This document shows positions 45,325 to 55,592 of a DNA stretch of 64,000 bases, piece by piece. The DNA comes from Lachnoanaerobaculum sanguinis (GTDB taxonomy: Bacteria > Bacillota > Clostridia > Lachnospirales > Lachnospiraceae), in the NCBI RefSeq assembly GCF_033242365.1, contig NZ_BTHK01000006.1:103037-167036 (forward strand), in the 5' to 3' direction. Made by a program: the position numbers and the translations under genes. The notes under the pieces are model-generated. The model worked only from the letters and a program-made list of their open reading frames with translations, was not told the origin of the DNA and ran no database searches. How positions within the stretch are numbered: position 1 is the stretch's first letter; each line of letters starts with the position of its first letter.

Positions 45325-46854
45325 TTAAGCCTCCACTACTTCCTTTCTATTGGTGGCTGCCGCCAGTAATATTTCCTGAGTAGCCTCTTCTTTTGAAATC
45401 TCTCCTGTAAGTCTGCCTTCACAAAGAGTAATGATACGGTCACAAATTCCTATTACTTCAGGAAGTTCTGAAGATATTACCACTACCGCAAGTCCCGATG
45501 CCGCCAGCTCATTGATCAAAAGATAAATCTCCTCTTTTGCTCCTACATCTATACCTCTGGTAGGCTCATCCAGTAAAAGCACCTTAGGTTTTGTCAAAAG
45601 CCATCTTGCAAGAATTACTTTTTGCTGATTTCCTCCGGAGAGTGAACCCACAGGTACTGCCGGAGATTTGGCCTTAACACGAAGTTTTTTCATATATTCC
45701 AGCCAGTCTTTTTTCTGTTTACCGTCTCTCATAAATCCGAAGCTTGCATAACGATCATACAAAGGCAGAGAAATATTATCTCCTATGCTTCTGCCAAGAA
45801 TAAGTCCTGTTCCTTTTCTGTCCTCTGTTGCGAAAGAAATTCCTGCAGCAATAGCGTCTTTAGGTGAACGTATCTGCATTGTCTTTCCATCCATCAAAAT
45901 CTCTCCGGTGATACAAGTAGCATGCTTTCCTACGATACTCTCAAAAACTTCTGAACGCCCTGCTCCTGCAAGTCCTGCAATTCCAAGCACCTCACCTGAT
46001 CTTACATTAAATGAAATATCCTTTAGAGAACGCTTAAAGCTTCCCTTAGGAGGAGTGAAGCTTAAATTTTTTACTTCAAGAACCACATCTCCTATTTTCA
46101 CATTTCTTTTCGGATACTGATCCTCCACCGAGCGACCTACCATCATGGCAATAATTTCATCATTGTTTGTTTCCCCGGCTTCCTTGGTACCTATGTACTC
46201 TCCATCTCTCATTACACTTAATCTGTCTGAAATTTTAAATACTTCTTCCATACGATGTGTAATGTAAATAATACCGCATCCTTTTTTCTTTAATTTTTCA
46301 ATCACATGGAAGAGCTTGTCTGCCTCAGGTTCACTCAGTGCCGATGTCGGCTCATCCATTACTATTATCTTTGCCTCACAGGAAATAGCCTTGGCAATCT
46401 CTACAAGTTGTTGCTCTCCGATACGCAAATCCTTAAGCTTTGTACGTGTATCTATCTCCCACTCAAGCATCTTTAAGCATTCTTTAGCCATATCGTGCAT
46501 CTTTTTCTTTTGCACAAATCCTATGCCTGTTGTCTTCCATCTTCCCAGAAAAATATTTTCAGCAATATCAAGCTCGGGTACGATCTGCAATTCCTGATGA
46601 ATCTTTACTATTCCAAGACTTCTTGCCTGAATAGGATTTTTTATCTCTCTTTTTACACCTTCAAGTAAAATCTCACCCTCATCCGGGTGTAAAGAACCGC
46701 TAAGTACATTCATCAAAGTAGACTTTCCGGCTCCGTTTTCTCCCATTAAAGCCAGCACTTCTCCGCTCCTTAAGTTCAAGGAAGCCTTCTTTAGTGCCTT
46801 CACGGCACCGAATGACTTGCTGATATCTTTCATTTCCAATAAGTAAGATTCCAT
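45325..46854 (-). CDS. monosaccharide ABC transporter ATPase (RbsA-like, double domain)
   Basis: A 509-residue tandem ATPase. The first half has Walker A GENGAGKSTL near residues 38-47, signature LRIGEQQLVEIAKA and Walker B IIVMDEPTSALS. The second half has the usual degenerate P-loop GLAGAGRSE, signature LSGGNQQKVILARW and Walker B LLLDEPTRGID. It is first in the operon, with AGGAGG before the ATG. The promoter region (46855-47029) is AT-rich without a clear consensus. Confidence 0.94.
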   Translation of the reverse strand: MESYLLEMKDISKSFGAVKALKKASLNLRSGEVLALMGENGAGKSTLMNVLSGSLHPDEGEILLEGVKREIKNPIQARSLGIVKIHQELQIVPELDIAENIFLGRWKTTGIGFVQKKKMHDMAKECLKMLEWEIDTRTKLKDLRIGEQQLVEIAKAISCEAKIIVMDEPTSALSEPEADKLFHVIEKLKKKGCGIIYITHRMEEVFKISDRLSVMRDGEYIGTKEAGETNNDEIIAMMVGRSVEDQYPKRNVKIGDVVLEVKNLSFTPPKGSFKRSLKDISFNVRSGEVLGIAGLAGAGRSEVFESIVGKHATCITGEILMDGKTMQIRSPKDAIAAGISFATEDRKGTGLILGRSIGDNISLPLYDRYASFGFMRDGKQKKDWLEYMKKLRVKAKSPAVPVGSLSGGNQQKVILARWLLTKPKVLLLDEPTRGIDVGAKEEIYLLINELAASGLAVVVISSELPEVIGICDRIITLCEGRLTGEISKEEATQEILLAAATNRKEVVEA

Positions 46855-47029
46855 TTTACCTCCTACTATCAGTTCTTATAAATAGTATATATCTTTATAT
46901 TTACTACTATTTGTTATTTACGAATTCCTTCAGATATCCTTTACTATATCCGAATTTTATCGGAAAGTATTTGCAAAAATCCAAGATATTTGTATAATTT
47001 TCCTTGCTTTAAATCGTATTTACAGACAC

Positions 47030-47056
47030 AAAAAAGCCACCGGCAAATCCGATGGC
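47030..47056 (-). terminator. terminator of MATE gene
   Basis: Stem GCCACCGG / CCGATGGC with one mismatch and a minus-strand T6 tail. Confidence 0.75.
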
Positions 47057-47083
47057 AAAATATAAAAAACCTATAAACTTATA

Positions 47084-48442
47084 CTATAAATTTGCAATTT
47101 TCTTATCGTATATCTTCTTCATCAAATATATATCAAAAAATGCACACCCCAGTTCCGCAAGCGGAATGGAATACCACACGGCCTCAAGTCCGAACATCTT
47201 TGAAAGCACATAGGCAAGAGGCAGTATTAAAACCAATTGTCTTAGGAATGAGGCATACAGTGCATACATACCGTTTCCCAGAGACTGGAAACTTGCAATA
47301 GCTATTACGTCAAATGCCGCCAAAATAAAACAAAGACTGCATATTCTAAGTGCCGGTATTCCAAGCTTCATCATCTCTTCATTCGGACTGAAAAGTATCA
47401 TAAGCTCTTTTGGGAATATCCAAAAGATTGCGGTTCCTATCACCATTATTACAACAGATGATAAAAACGAATATTTTAGCGCCTTCATTATTCTGTCCTT
47501 ATTTCTTGCTCCGTAATTGTATGCAACAATAGGTGTCATTCCGTTGTTTAATCCGAATATCGGCATAAATACAAAGCTTTGAAGCTTATAGTATATTCCA
47601 AGTACATTTACCGCCATATCCGAATATCTTACAAGTATTTTATTTAACCCGAGCATCATAAGAGTTGACATGGACTGCATTGCTATTGAAGGTATTCCGA
47701 CCTTATAAATATCCTTTATTATGATAAAATCAGGCTTAAATATATGCTTTCCTAAACTTATATCAACATCTTCATTATATTTCATATTGAAGATAAATGA
47801 TAAAATCATCGCAATTATCTGTCCTGCCACAGTGGCTATTGCCGCGCCTGCCACTCCCATTTTCGGTGCTCCAAAAAGTCCGAAAATAAGTATCGGATCC
47901 AGAATTATATTTATAATTGCTCCTATACCCTGAGTAATCATATTGTAAATAGTCTTTCCCGTAGACTGCAAAATTCTCTCATATGTAACTTCCAAAATAA
48001 GGCCGAATGAAAATATAGTTACAATCGAAAGATATGAATATCCCAAAGTTCTTATCGTTTCACTGTTTGTCTGTGCATCAAAAAATGCCTTTGTACCGAT
48101 TGCACCGAATATCGCAAATGCTATAGATGATATTATTGCAAGTAATACCGCATTATCGGCAGTCACTTTCGCCCTGTCTTTTTTTCCCTCTCCAAGCAAT
48201 CTTGAAAGTAATGCATTTACTCCCACTCCCGTACCTACAGATACCGCTATCATAAGTATCTGTATCGGATATGCCAATGATACCGCCGCCAGTGCATCGG
48301 GGCTGTATCTTGCTACAAATATACTGTCTACTATATTGTAAAGTGATTGCACCAGGAATGAGATTACCATTGGTGTACTCATAGAAAAAAGAAGTTTACC
48401 TACCGGCATGACTCCCATACGATTTTCTTTTTCCTCTATCAT
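47084..48442 (-). CDS. MATE family efflux transporter
   Basis: A 452-residue protein with twelve membrane segments in two similar halves. The N-terminal half shows FLVQSLYNIVDSIFVARYSP and the loop LLSRLLGEGKKDRAKV; the second half starts with IPSIAMQSMSTLMMLGLNKI and has the loop NYGARNKDRI. Such proteins export cationic drugs or metabolites with sodium or protons. It is a single gene with AGGAGA before ATG 48442 and its own terminator. Confidence 0.92.
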   Translation of the reverse strand: MIEEKENRMGVMPVGKLLFSMSTPMVISFLVQSLYNIVDSIFVARYSPDALAAVSLAYPIQILMIAVSVGTGVGVNALLSRLLGEGKKDRAKVTADNAVLLAIISSIAFAIFGAIGTKAFFDAQTNSETIRTLGYSYLSIVTIFSFGLILEVTYERILQSTGKTIYNMITQGIGAIINIILDPILIFGLFGAPKMGVAGAAIATVAGQIIAMILSFIFNMKYNEDVDISLGKHIFKPDFIIIKDIYKVGIPSIAMQSMSTLMMLGLNKILVRYSDMAVNVLGIYYKLQSFVFMPIFGLNNGMTPIVAYNYGARNKDRIMKALKYSFLSSVVIMVIGTAIFWIFPKELMILFSPNEEMMKLGIPALRICSLCFILAAFDVIAIASFQSLGNGMYALYASFLRQLVLILPLAYVLSKMFGLEAVWYSIPLAELGCAFFDIYLMKKIYDKKIANL

Positions 48443-48665
48443 ATCGTCTCCTAAAAATGTTTATCTTATCATTGTACAACGTATCCTCTTAATTTTCTAT
48501 GCAAATTTATTTTCTACCTATTTTATAGCTTCTATTTTTTACTTTTATTTTACATTACGCCGTCTATATGTGAACATAATATGAATATTTCACCTAAAAG
48601 TTGCTAAAGTATCCGCTAAGTGCTAAAATAACTTGATTGATAGGCGCTTTTACAGTAATCTCTAT

Positions 48666-48694
48666 TTGATGTATCTTCTTATATGATGTATTAT
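48666..48694 (+). promoter_or_regulatory. secA promoter
   Basis: -35 TTGATG (48666-48671), 17 bases, -10 TATTAT (48689-48694). The rest of the 288-base gap shows no further structure that I can support. Confidence 0.6.
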
Positions 48695-48730
48695 TGTAGT
48701 GTAGTCTAATTTATTTTTGGAGAAACCATA

Positions 48731-51304
48731 ATGAATTTTATTGAAAAGATATTTGGTACACATAGTGAAAGAGAGCTTAAGATAATTGATCCTATTATTG
48801 ATAAGATAGAAAGCTTACGTCCCACTATGCAGGCCATGAGTGATGAGGAATTAAAAGAACTTACACCAAAGTTCAAACAAAGACTGGCAGACGGAGAAAC
48901 ACTTGATGATATCTTGCCTGAAGCATTTGCAGCTGTAAGAGAGGCTTCAGTAAGAGTTACAGGTATGGAGCACTTTAGAGTACAGCTTATAGGTGGTATG
49001 GTGCTTCACCAAGGTCGTATTGCCGAGATGAGAACCGGTGAGGGTAAAACTCTTGTTTCTACCTGTCCGGCTTATTTGAATGCCCTTGCAGGCAAAGGTG
49101 TACTTATAGTAACTGTTAACGACTATCTTGCACAGCGTGATGCCGATGAGATGGGACAGATTCACAGATTCTTGGGACTTAGCGTAGGCTGTGTCTTAAA
49201 CTCTATGAACTCGGAGCAAAGACAAGAGCAGTATGCCTGTGATATCACATATGTAACCAACAATGAGCTCGGTTTTGACTATCTTCGTGATAACATGGCT
49301 ATTTATAAGAAGGATCAGGTTTTGCGTTCACTTGATTACGCTATCATCGATGAGGTTGACTCAATTCTTATAGATGAGGCAAGAACACCGCTTATTATTT
49401 CAGGACAGTCAGGCAAATCCACAAAGCTCTATGAGGTTTGTGATATGCTTGCAAAGCAGCTTGAAAGAGGTGAGGCAAGTGCCGAATTTACAAAGATGGG
49501 CGCTCTTATGGGTGATGAGATTGAAGAAACCGGTGATTTCATCGTAAATGAGAAAGATAAAGTAGTAAACCTTACAGAGGAAGGTATCAAAAAGGTCGAG
49601 AAATACTTTAATATCGACAACCTTGCAGATCCTGAGAACCTTGAAATACAGCATTGTATTATTCTTGCTCTTAGAGCTAACAATCTTATGTTCAGAGATA
49701 AGGATTATGTTGTAAAAGAGGACGAAGTTCTTATCGTAGATGAGTTCACAGGTCGTATAATGCCCGGTAGAAGATATTCTGACGGTTTACATCAGGCTAT
49801 AGAGGCTAAGGAGCATGTAAATGTTCAAAGAGAGTCAAGAACTCTTGCTACCATCACATTCCAGAACTTCTTCAACAAGTTCAAAAAGAAAGCAGGTATG
49901 ACCGGTACCGCTCTTACTGAGGAGAAGGAGTTTAGAAATACTTACGGTATGGACGTTATCGCTATACCTACCAATAAGCCTATAGCAAGAATTGACCACG
50001 AGGATGCGGTTTATAAATCTAAAAAAGAAAAGTTCAATGCCGTTGTTGAAGATATTAAAGAAACTCATGCTAAGGGACAGCCTGTACTTGTAGGTACCAT
50101 TACAATTGAGACTTCCGAGATGCTCTCAAAGATGCTTAAAAAAGAGGGAATACCTCATGAAGTACTTAATGCAAAGTTCCATGAAAAAGAGGCTGAAATT
50201 GTTGCAAAAGCAGGTATACATGGTGCCGTTACCATCGCTACCAACATGGCAGGTCGTGGTACCGATATCAAGCTTGATCCTGAGTCTGTTAAAGCAGGCG
50301 GTCTTAAGATTATAGGTACTGAAAGACATGAAAGTAGACGTATCGACAACCAGCTTAGAGGTCGTTCAGGTCGTCAGGGTGATCCGGGTGAATCAAAGTT
50401 CTATATTTCACTTGAAGATGACCTTATGAGACTCTTCGCTTCAGAAAGACTTATAAAGATTTTTAATGCCATCGGTGTTCCTGAAAATGAAGAAATTCAG
50501 CACAGTATGCTTACAAGAGCTATTGAAAAAGCTCAGATGAAGATTGAGAGCAACAACTACGGTATAAGAGAAAACCTCTTAAAGTATGATGAAGTAAATA
50601 ACGAACAAAGAGAAGTTATCTACGAAGAAAGAAACAAGGTACTTGAAGGCGACAATATGCGCGATACCATTCTTCGTATGATAAATGATGTAATAGAACG
50701 TTCTGTAAATATGGCTATCTCAGATGAAGTACCTTCTTCCGAGTGGAATATTACAGAGTTACATGAAATTTTATTGCCAATCATTCCTCTGACTCCGGCT
50801 GACTACAGTACTGTAGACAATATGAAAAAGGATGAACTTATTCATAAGCTGAAAGAAGAGGCTGTTAAGCTTTATGAAGCCAAGGAAGCTGAATTCCCTG
50901 ATGCCGAAAAGATTCGTGAACTTGAGCGTGTAGTTTTATTAAAGGCTATCGATAACAAGTGGATGAATCATATCGACGATATGGAACAACTTCGTCAGGG
51001 TATCGGATTACAGGCCCTTGGCCAAAGAGACCCTCTCGTAGAATACAAGATGGCTGCCTATGATATGTTTGATGAGATGACTGTCGGTATCGCTGAAGAT
51101 ACAGTGCGTATTCTCTACCATGTCAAGGTTGAGCAGAAGGTAGAAAGAGAGCCTGTTGCTAAAGTAACCGGTACAAATAAAGATGACAGTACCGTAAAGA
51201 AGCCTATTCGTATTGAAGCAAAGGTTTATCCTAACGATCCATGTCCATGTGGAAGCGGAAAGAAGTATAAACAATGCCACGGTAGAAAAGGAATGACATT
51301 ATAA
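48731..51304 (+). CDS. secA: preprotein translocase ATPase SecA
   Basis: An 857-residue full-length SecA, the motor that pushes secreted proteins through SecYEG. Walker A MRTGEGKTL lies near residue 100, Walker B is IIDEVDSILIDEART, and the second motor domain has VTIATNMAGRGTDIKL and QLRGRSGRQGDPGES. The C-terminal zinc and SecB/ribosome-binding tail DPCPCGSGKKYKQCHGR is intact. No prfB follows, unlike many Firmicutes; instead an unknown membrane protein gene starts 19 bases later. Confidence 0.98.
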   Translation: MNFIEKIFGTHSERELKIIDPIIDKIESLRPTMQAMSDEELKELTPKFKQRLADGETLDDILPEAFAAVREASVRVTGMEHFRVQLIGGMVLHQGRIAEMRTGEGKTLVSTCPAYLNALAGKGVLIVTVNDYLAQRDADEMGQIHRFLGLSVGCVLNSMNSEQRQEQYACDITYVTNNELGFDYLRDNMAIYKKDQVLRSLDYAIIDEVDSILIDEARTPLIISGQSGKSTKLYEVCDMLAKQLERGEASAEFTKMGALMGDEIEETGDFIVNEKDKVVNLTEEGIKKVEKYFNIDNLADPENLEIQHCIILALRANNLMFRDKDYVVKEDEVLIVDEFTGRIMPGRRYSDGLHQAIEAKEHVNVQRESRTLATITFQNFFNKFKKKAGMTGTALTEEKEFRNTYGMDVIAIPTNKPIARIDHEDAVYKSKKEKFNAVVEDIKETHAKGQPVLVGTITIETSEMLSKMLKKEGIPHEVLNAKFHEKEAEIVAKAGIHGAVTIATNMAGRGTDIKLDPESVKAGGLKIIGTERHESRRIDNQLRGRSGRQGDPGESKFYISLEDDLMRLFASERLIKIFNAIGVPENEEIQHSMLTRAIEKAQMKIESNNYGIRENLLKYDEVNNEQREVIYEERNKVLEGDNMRDTILRMINDVIERSVNMAISDEVPSSEWNITELHEILLPIIPLTPADYSTVDNMKKDELIHKLKEEAVKLYEAKEAEFPDAEKIRELERVVLLKAIDNKWMNHIDDMEQLRQGIGLQALGQRDPLVEYKMAAYDMFDEMTVGIAEDTVRILYHVKVEQKVEREPVAKVTGTNKDDSTVKKPIRIEAKVYPNDPCPCGSGKKYKQCHGRKGMTL

Positions 51305-51322
51305 AATTTTTGGGGAGTTATT

Positions 51323-52366
51323 ATGAATATTAAGAATAATAAAGCATCTTTTATAGGATCAATATTTATAGGTGTATTATTGATTGTGGCAGGTCTGATA
51401 TATGGCTATATGCATTCAAAATTATTCCTTACATTTAATTCTGCTGAAAAAATGTATAAGGATGAATATTACTACATTTCAGACAATAAAGAGGTATATG
51501 CTTTAAGTATATATGATATATCAAGTACCGGTATTACCTCTGATGATGGAAAGCTTGAACTTTACAATGTATTTGGAGGCAATGGTAGTCTTTATTATAT
51601 GACTGCAAATCCAAACAATTCAAAGATCAAATCTTTGGTTGACCTCTATGATAAATATGCAAGTGAAGAACATGGTGAGGGCGATCTTTCACCTGTAAAC
51701 TATTTGATGGTGGAATTGGTTTCTGATGACAGCTATAATTTAGATATTATTAAAGATCTAGCTGATTCGATCGACCCGGACCATACCTATAGAAATGATG
51801 GTTCTCTTCATGATGACTTCTATTTAAAAAATACATCTCTTGCCAGCTCTATTGCCTTTCATATAGCTATTACTTTAGTTATTATGGCGATTGGTATAGG
51901 CATTATTATCGTTGCACTTGCCAGAAAGTCTAAGAATCAGGATACATATGAGAAACTTTGTGAACTTGATGAAAGACTTAGAGATAATATAAATGAACTT
52001 GAAAATATCGCAGACTATGTTGATAAATCTCTTGGAGCTTATGTATATAAGAACCATTTGATACTCAATACAAAGTTCGGCTTTGATATGTTCAATTTAA
52101 ATAATCTCGTTTGGCTATATCACAATATAACAAGACATAAGATGTATGCCGTTATAACTATAGGTATCGACTATGCTCTTCAGATTAATACTTTTGAAGA
52201 CGGAAGATGTCGTGAGCAAAGAGTTATGTTGACAAATAATAAAAAAGCTGAGGATGCTGTTGTATCTCTTATAACCTATATAGGTATGAATTATCCGAAT
52301 GCACTTATCGGATTCACACCTGAAACAAGACAGGCTTATCAAGAGTTTAAACGATCACACAGATAA
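51323..52366 (+). CDS. two-pass membrane protein of unknown function
   Basis: A 347-residue protein, not recognised. A membrane segment near residues 11-29 (IGSIFIGVLLIVAGLIYGYM) is followed by about 140 residues predicted outside, a second segment near 175-199 (IAFHIAITLVIMAIGIGIII), and about 145 cytoplasmic residues that begin with a charged helical stretch (DTYEKLCELDERLRDNINEL) and continue with a mixed alpha/beta domain. It lies 19 bases after secA with GGGGAG before the ATG and ahead of a terminator, so it is cotranscribed with secA. Confidence 0.65.
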   Translation: MNIKNNKASFIGSIFIGVLLIVAGLIYGYMHSKLFLTFNSAEKMYKDEYYYISDNKEVYALSIYDISSTGITSDDGKLELYNVFGGNGSLYYMTANPNNSKIKSLVDLYDKYASEEHGEGDLSPVNYLMVELVSDDSYNLDIIKDLADSIDPDHTYRNDGSLHDDFYLKNTSLASSIAFHIAITLVIMAIGIGIIIVALARKSKNQDTYEKLCELDERLRDNINELENIADYVDKSLGAYVYKNHLILNTKFGFDMFNLNNLVWLYHNITRHKMYAVITIGIDYALQINTFEDGRCREQRVMLTNNKKAEDAVVSLITYIGMNYPNALIGFTPETRQAYQEFKRSHR

Positions 52367-52376
52367 TTTAACCGGT

Positions 52377-52420
52377 CTTAAAATCATAAGTAAATCTTGT
52401 GATTTTAAGGCTGTTTTTTT
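52377..52420 (+). terminator. terminator of secA unit
   Basis: Perfect stem CTTAAAATCA / TGATTTTAAG followed by GGCTG and a run of seven T. Confidence 0.85.
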
Positions 52421-52447
52421 GTCATAAATAATATTTTTTGATATAAT
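52419..52447 (+). promoter_or_regulatory. mutS2 promoter
   Basis: -35 TTGTCA (52419-52424) partly within the preceding T tract, 17 bases, consensus -10 TATAAT (52442-52447). Confidence 0.7.
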
Positions 52448-52512
52448 GATTCTGAGATTATAAAAGACTTTTAAAACCTTTATCACTTACAGTGAAAATT
52501 TAAGGACAAATT

Positions 52513-54870
52513 ATGAATAAAAAAACTTTAAAAATACTTGAATATGAAAAAATAATAAATATGCTTGTAGATATGGCAAGCAGCGAACCTGCAAAAAGGA
52601 TTTGTATTAAATTACAGCCGTCTACAGATATATCGGAAATACAAAAAAATCAGGCTTATACTACTGCTGCAGTGGACAGAATAAGACTTAAAGGAAACCT
52701 TACTTTATCTGAAGTAAAGGATATATCGGACTCCTTAAAAAGACTTGAAATAGGCTCCTCGCTTTCACAGCCTGAGCTTATGAAAGTTCTATCAATCCTT
52801 AATGCGGCTTCAAAGGCCATTACCTATGGCCTGCACTCTGAAGAAGAGGACTATGATGTGCTTGAAGAATATTTCAGATCCCTTGATGAAATTAAGGATC
52901 TGAAAAAGGAACTTTCAAGATGTATAATTTCTGAAGAAATAATGGCAGACAATGCCTCTCCCGAGCTTAGCCATATAAGAAGAAAAATAAAGCAGATAAA
53001 CTCAAAGATGCATACCGAACTTAATAATATACTGAATGCGCACAGAGAATATCTTATGGATGCGGTGATCACCCAAAGAGACGGTGCTTACTGTCTGCCT
53101 ATAAAAAGTGAATATAAAAACAAGGTTTCAGGTGTTGTACATGACCAGTCTGCTACAGGCTCCACAGTATTTATTGAGCCGATAGCTGTAATCAGAATGA
53201 ACAATGAGCTGAAATCTTTAGCGATGGATGAGAAAAAAGAGATAGAGAAAATACTTGAAAACTTGAGTCTGTTGGCCGCACAATATATTGAAGAGCTCAG
53301 ACAAAATGCAAAGACTCTTATCTTACTTGACTTTGTATATGCCAAGGCAAATCTTTCAAAGAAGATGAATGCAAGTGAGCCTAAGTTTAACTCAAAGCAT
53401 TATATAAATATAAAAGAAGGCAGACACCCTTTACTTGATGCCAAAAAAGTGGTACCTATCAATATCTCATTAGGTGATACTTATGATTTACTGATTATCA
53501 CCGGACCTAATACCGGCGGTAAAACGGTATCTCTAAAAACAGTGGGACTGTTCACACTTATGGGACAGTCGGGACTTCATATACCTGCCTTTGAAGGAAG
53601 CGAACTTTCAGTATTTACAGATGTATTTGCTGATATAGGTGATGAGCAAAGTATAGAACAATCCCTCTCCACCTTCTCAGGCCATATGAAAAATATCGTA
53701 TATATTTTAAATCATGCGGATGCCAATTCACTCTGTCTTTTTGATGAGCTTTGTGCAGGTACCGATCCGACAGAGGGTGCGGCACTTGCCATATCAATAC
53801 TCTCATTCCTTCACAGAATGCAAAGCAGATGTATTGCCACTACTCACTACAGTGAGCTGAAAGTGTTTGCACTGAATGAACCCGGTGTTGAAAATGCCTC
53901 ATGTGAATTTGATGTGGCCACACTATCTCCTACTTACAGAATTCTTATAGGAGTACCGGGTAAATCAAATGCCTTTGCCATAGCCGGAAAGCTTGGACTT
54001 CCTGATTATATAATTTCAGAGGCGGATACTCATCTTGAAAAGGATGCGAAGGACTTTGAGGATCTGCTTACAAGGCTTGAAAATGACAGGCAGATAATAG
54101 AGAAGGATAAATTATCCATTCAAAAATATAAAAGAGAAATTGAAGGCCTGAAAAGGCATTATGATAAGCAGGAAGAAAACCTTGCCGCAAGAAAAGAAAA
54201 GATTTTGGAAGAAGCCAAAGAAGCGGCCAGAAAGATCTTGGAGGAAGCAAAGGAAACCGCTGACGACACTATTAAAAATATCAACAAAATAGCATCGGGC
54301 GCAGGTCTTGGCTCGGCGCTTGAAGAGCAAAGAACCAGGCTTCGAGAATCAATAAATAAAAATACAAAGACTGCCGGAATCAAACAAAATACTGTAAAGG
54401 CCAAAAAGCCTAAAGAGCTTAAGCTTGGTGACAGTGTACATGTTATAAGTCTCAATCTTGACGGCATAGTATCTTCTCTGCCAAATCAAAGCGGTAATTT
54501 CTTTGTGCAGATGGGTATACTCAGATCTCAGGTAAATATATCCGATGTGGCTTTGATTGAAGAGCCGGGCAATAAACCTGAGAATAAGACAAGAACTAGA
54601 AGTTCTTCAATGGTAAAGTCCGCCACAATATCCACAGAGATCAATGTTATCGGTAAAAATGTGGATGAGGCATGTTCCGAACTGGATAAGTATCTGGATG
54701 ATGCTCTGCTTGCTCATCTTCCGGGCGTAAGAATTATTCACGGAAGAGGTACAGGTGCATTGCAAAAGGGTATACATGCCTATCTGAAAAGGCAGACCTT
54801 TATCAAGAGCTATTCTCTTGCCGACTTTAATGAAGGCGGTAATGCTGTAACTATCGTGCGTTTTAAATAA
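52513..54870 (+). CDS. mutS2: endonuclease MutS2 / RqcU
   Basis: A 785-residue MutS2. It lacks the mismatch-recognition domain of MutS. A helical clamp region precedes the ATPase, with Walker A GPNTGGKTVSLK near residue 332, Walker B SLCLFDELCAGTDP and the switch ATTHYSELK. A coiled region with repeated KEKILEEAKEAARKILEEAK units and a KOW-like part follow, then the C-terminal Smr nuclease domain with IIHGRGTGALQKG near residue 740. In Firmicutes this protein suppresses recombination and splits collided ribosomes. Confidence 0.96.
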   Translation: MNKKTLKILEYEKIINMLVDMASSEPAKRICIKLQPSTDISEIQKNQAYTTAAVDRIRLKGNLTLSEVKDISDSLKRLEIGSSLSQPELMKVLSILNAASKAITYGLHSEEEDYDVLEEYFRSLDEIKDLKKELSRCIISEEIMADNASPELSHIRRKIKQINSKMHTELNNILNAHREYLMDAVITQRDGAYCLPIKSEYKNKVSGVVHDQSATGSTVFIEPIAVIRMNNELKSLAMDEKKEIEKILENLSLLAAQYIEELRQNAKTLILLDFVYAKANLSKKMNASEPKFNSKHYINIKEGRHPLLDAKKVVPINISLGDTYDLLIITGPNTGGKTVSLKTVGLFTLMGQSGLHIPAFEGSELSVFTDVFADIGDEQSIEQSLSTFSGHMKNIVYILNHADANSLCLFDELCAGTDPTEGAALAISILSFLHRMQSRCIATTHYSELKVFALNEPGVENASCEFDVATLSPTYRILIGVPGKSNAFAIAGKLGLPDYIISEADTHLEKDAKDFEDLLTRLENDRQIIEKDKLSIQKYKREIEGLKRHYDKQEENLAARKEKILEEAKEAARKILEEAKETADDTIKNINKIASGAGLGSALEEQRTRLRESINKNTKTAGIKQNTVKAKKPKELKLGDSVHVISLNLDGIVSSLPNQSGNFFVQMGILRSQVNISDVALIEEPGNKPENKTRTRSSSMVKSATISTEINVIGKNVDEACSELDKYLDDALLAHLPGVRIIHGRGTGALQKGIHAYLKRQTFIKSYSLADFNEGGNAVTIVRFK

Positions 54871-54884
54871 TATATAGGTGAAAA

Positions 54885-55592
54885 ATGGCAGAAAAACAAA
54901 GAATTTTAATTGTAGATGATGATGAGAATATAGCGGAACTTATTTCATTATATTTGATGAAGGAGTGTTACGAAACAAAAATAGTGGGTGACGGCGAATC
55001 GGCCCTTTCGGATTTTGATGAGTTCAAACCACATTTGGTTCTTCTTGACCTTATGCTTCCGGGTATTGACGGCTATCAGGTTTGCAGGGAGATAAGAGCA
55101 AAGTCCGGTACTCCTATAATAATGCTCTCAGCCAAAGGTGAAGTATTTGATAAAGTTCTCGGTCTGGAACTCGGTGCCGATGACTATATGATAAAACCTT
55201 TTGACTCAAAAGAACTTATCGCCAGGGTAAAGGCTGTAATAAGGCGATACAACAACAGTACAATCTCATTGCCTGAGGTACATACAGGTGGAGAATATGT
55301 GGAATATCCCGACTTAAACGTGAATATGACAAACTATGCGGTAACATACCTTGGAAAGAATGTTGAAATGCCGCCAAAGGAGCTGGAACTTTTATACTTC
55401 CTCTCCTCTCATCCCAATCAGGTATTTACAAGAGAACAGCTGCTTGATAATATCTGGGGATATGAGTATATAGGTGATACCAGAACCGTAGATGTGCATA
55501 TCAAGAGATTGCGTGAGAAAATACATGACAATAAGTTCTGGTCAATATCCACCGTATGGGGTATCGGATATAAATTTGAGGTTAAAAAATGA
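54885..55592 (+). CDS. OmpR-family response regulator
   Basis: A 235-residue regulator. Receiver domain: acidic pair in VDDDEN, phospho-acceptor Asp55 in VLLDLMLPG, lysine in MIKPFDSKEL. The C-terminal winged helix ends in TRTVDVHIKRLREKI and STVWGIGYKFE. It starts 14 bases after mutS2 and overlaps the kinase gene by four bases (ATGA). It is similar to the YycF/PhoP branch; the regulon is unknown. Confidence 0.93.
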   Translation: MAEKQRILIVDDDENIAELISLYLMKECYETKIVGDGESALSDFDEFKPHLVLLDLMLPGIDGYQVCREIRAKSGTPIIMLSAKGEVFDKVLGLELGADDYMIKPFDSKELIARVKAVIRRYNNSTISLPEVHTGGEYVEYPDLNVNMTNYAVTYLGKNVEMPPKELELLYFLSSHPNQVFTREQLLDNIWGYEYIGDTRTVDVHIKRLREKIHDNKFWSISTVWGIGYKFEVKK

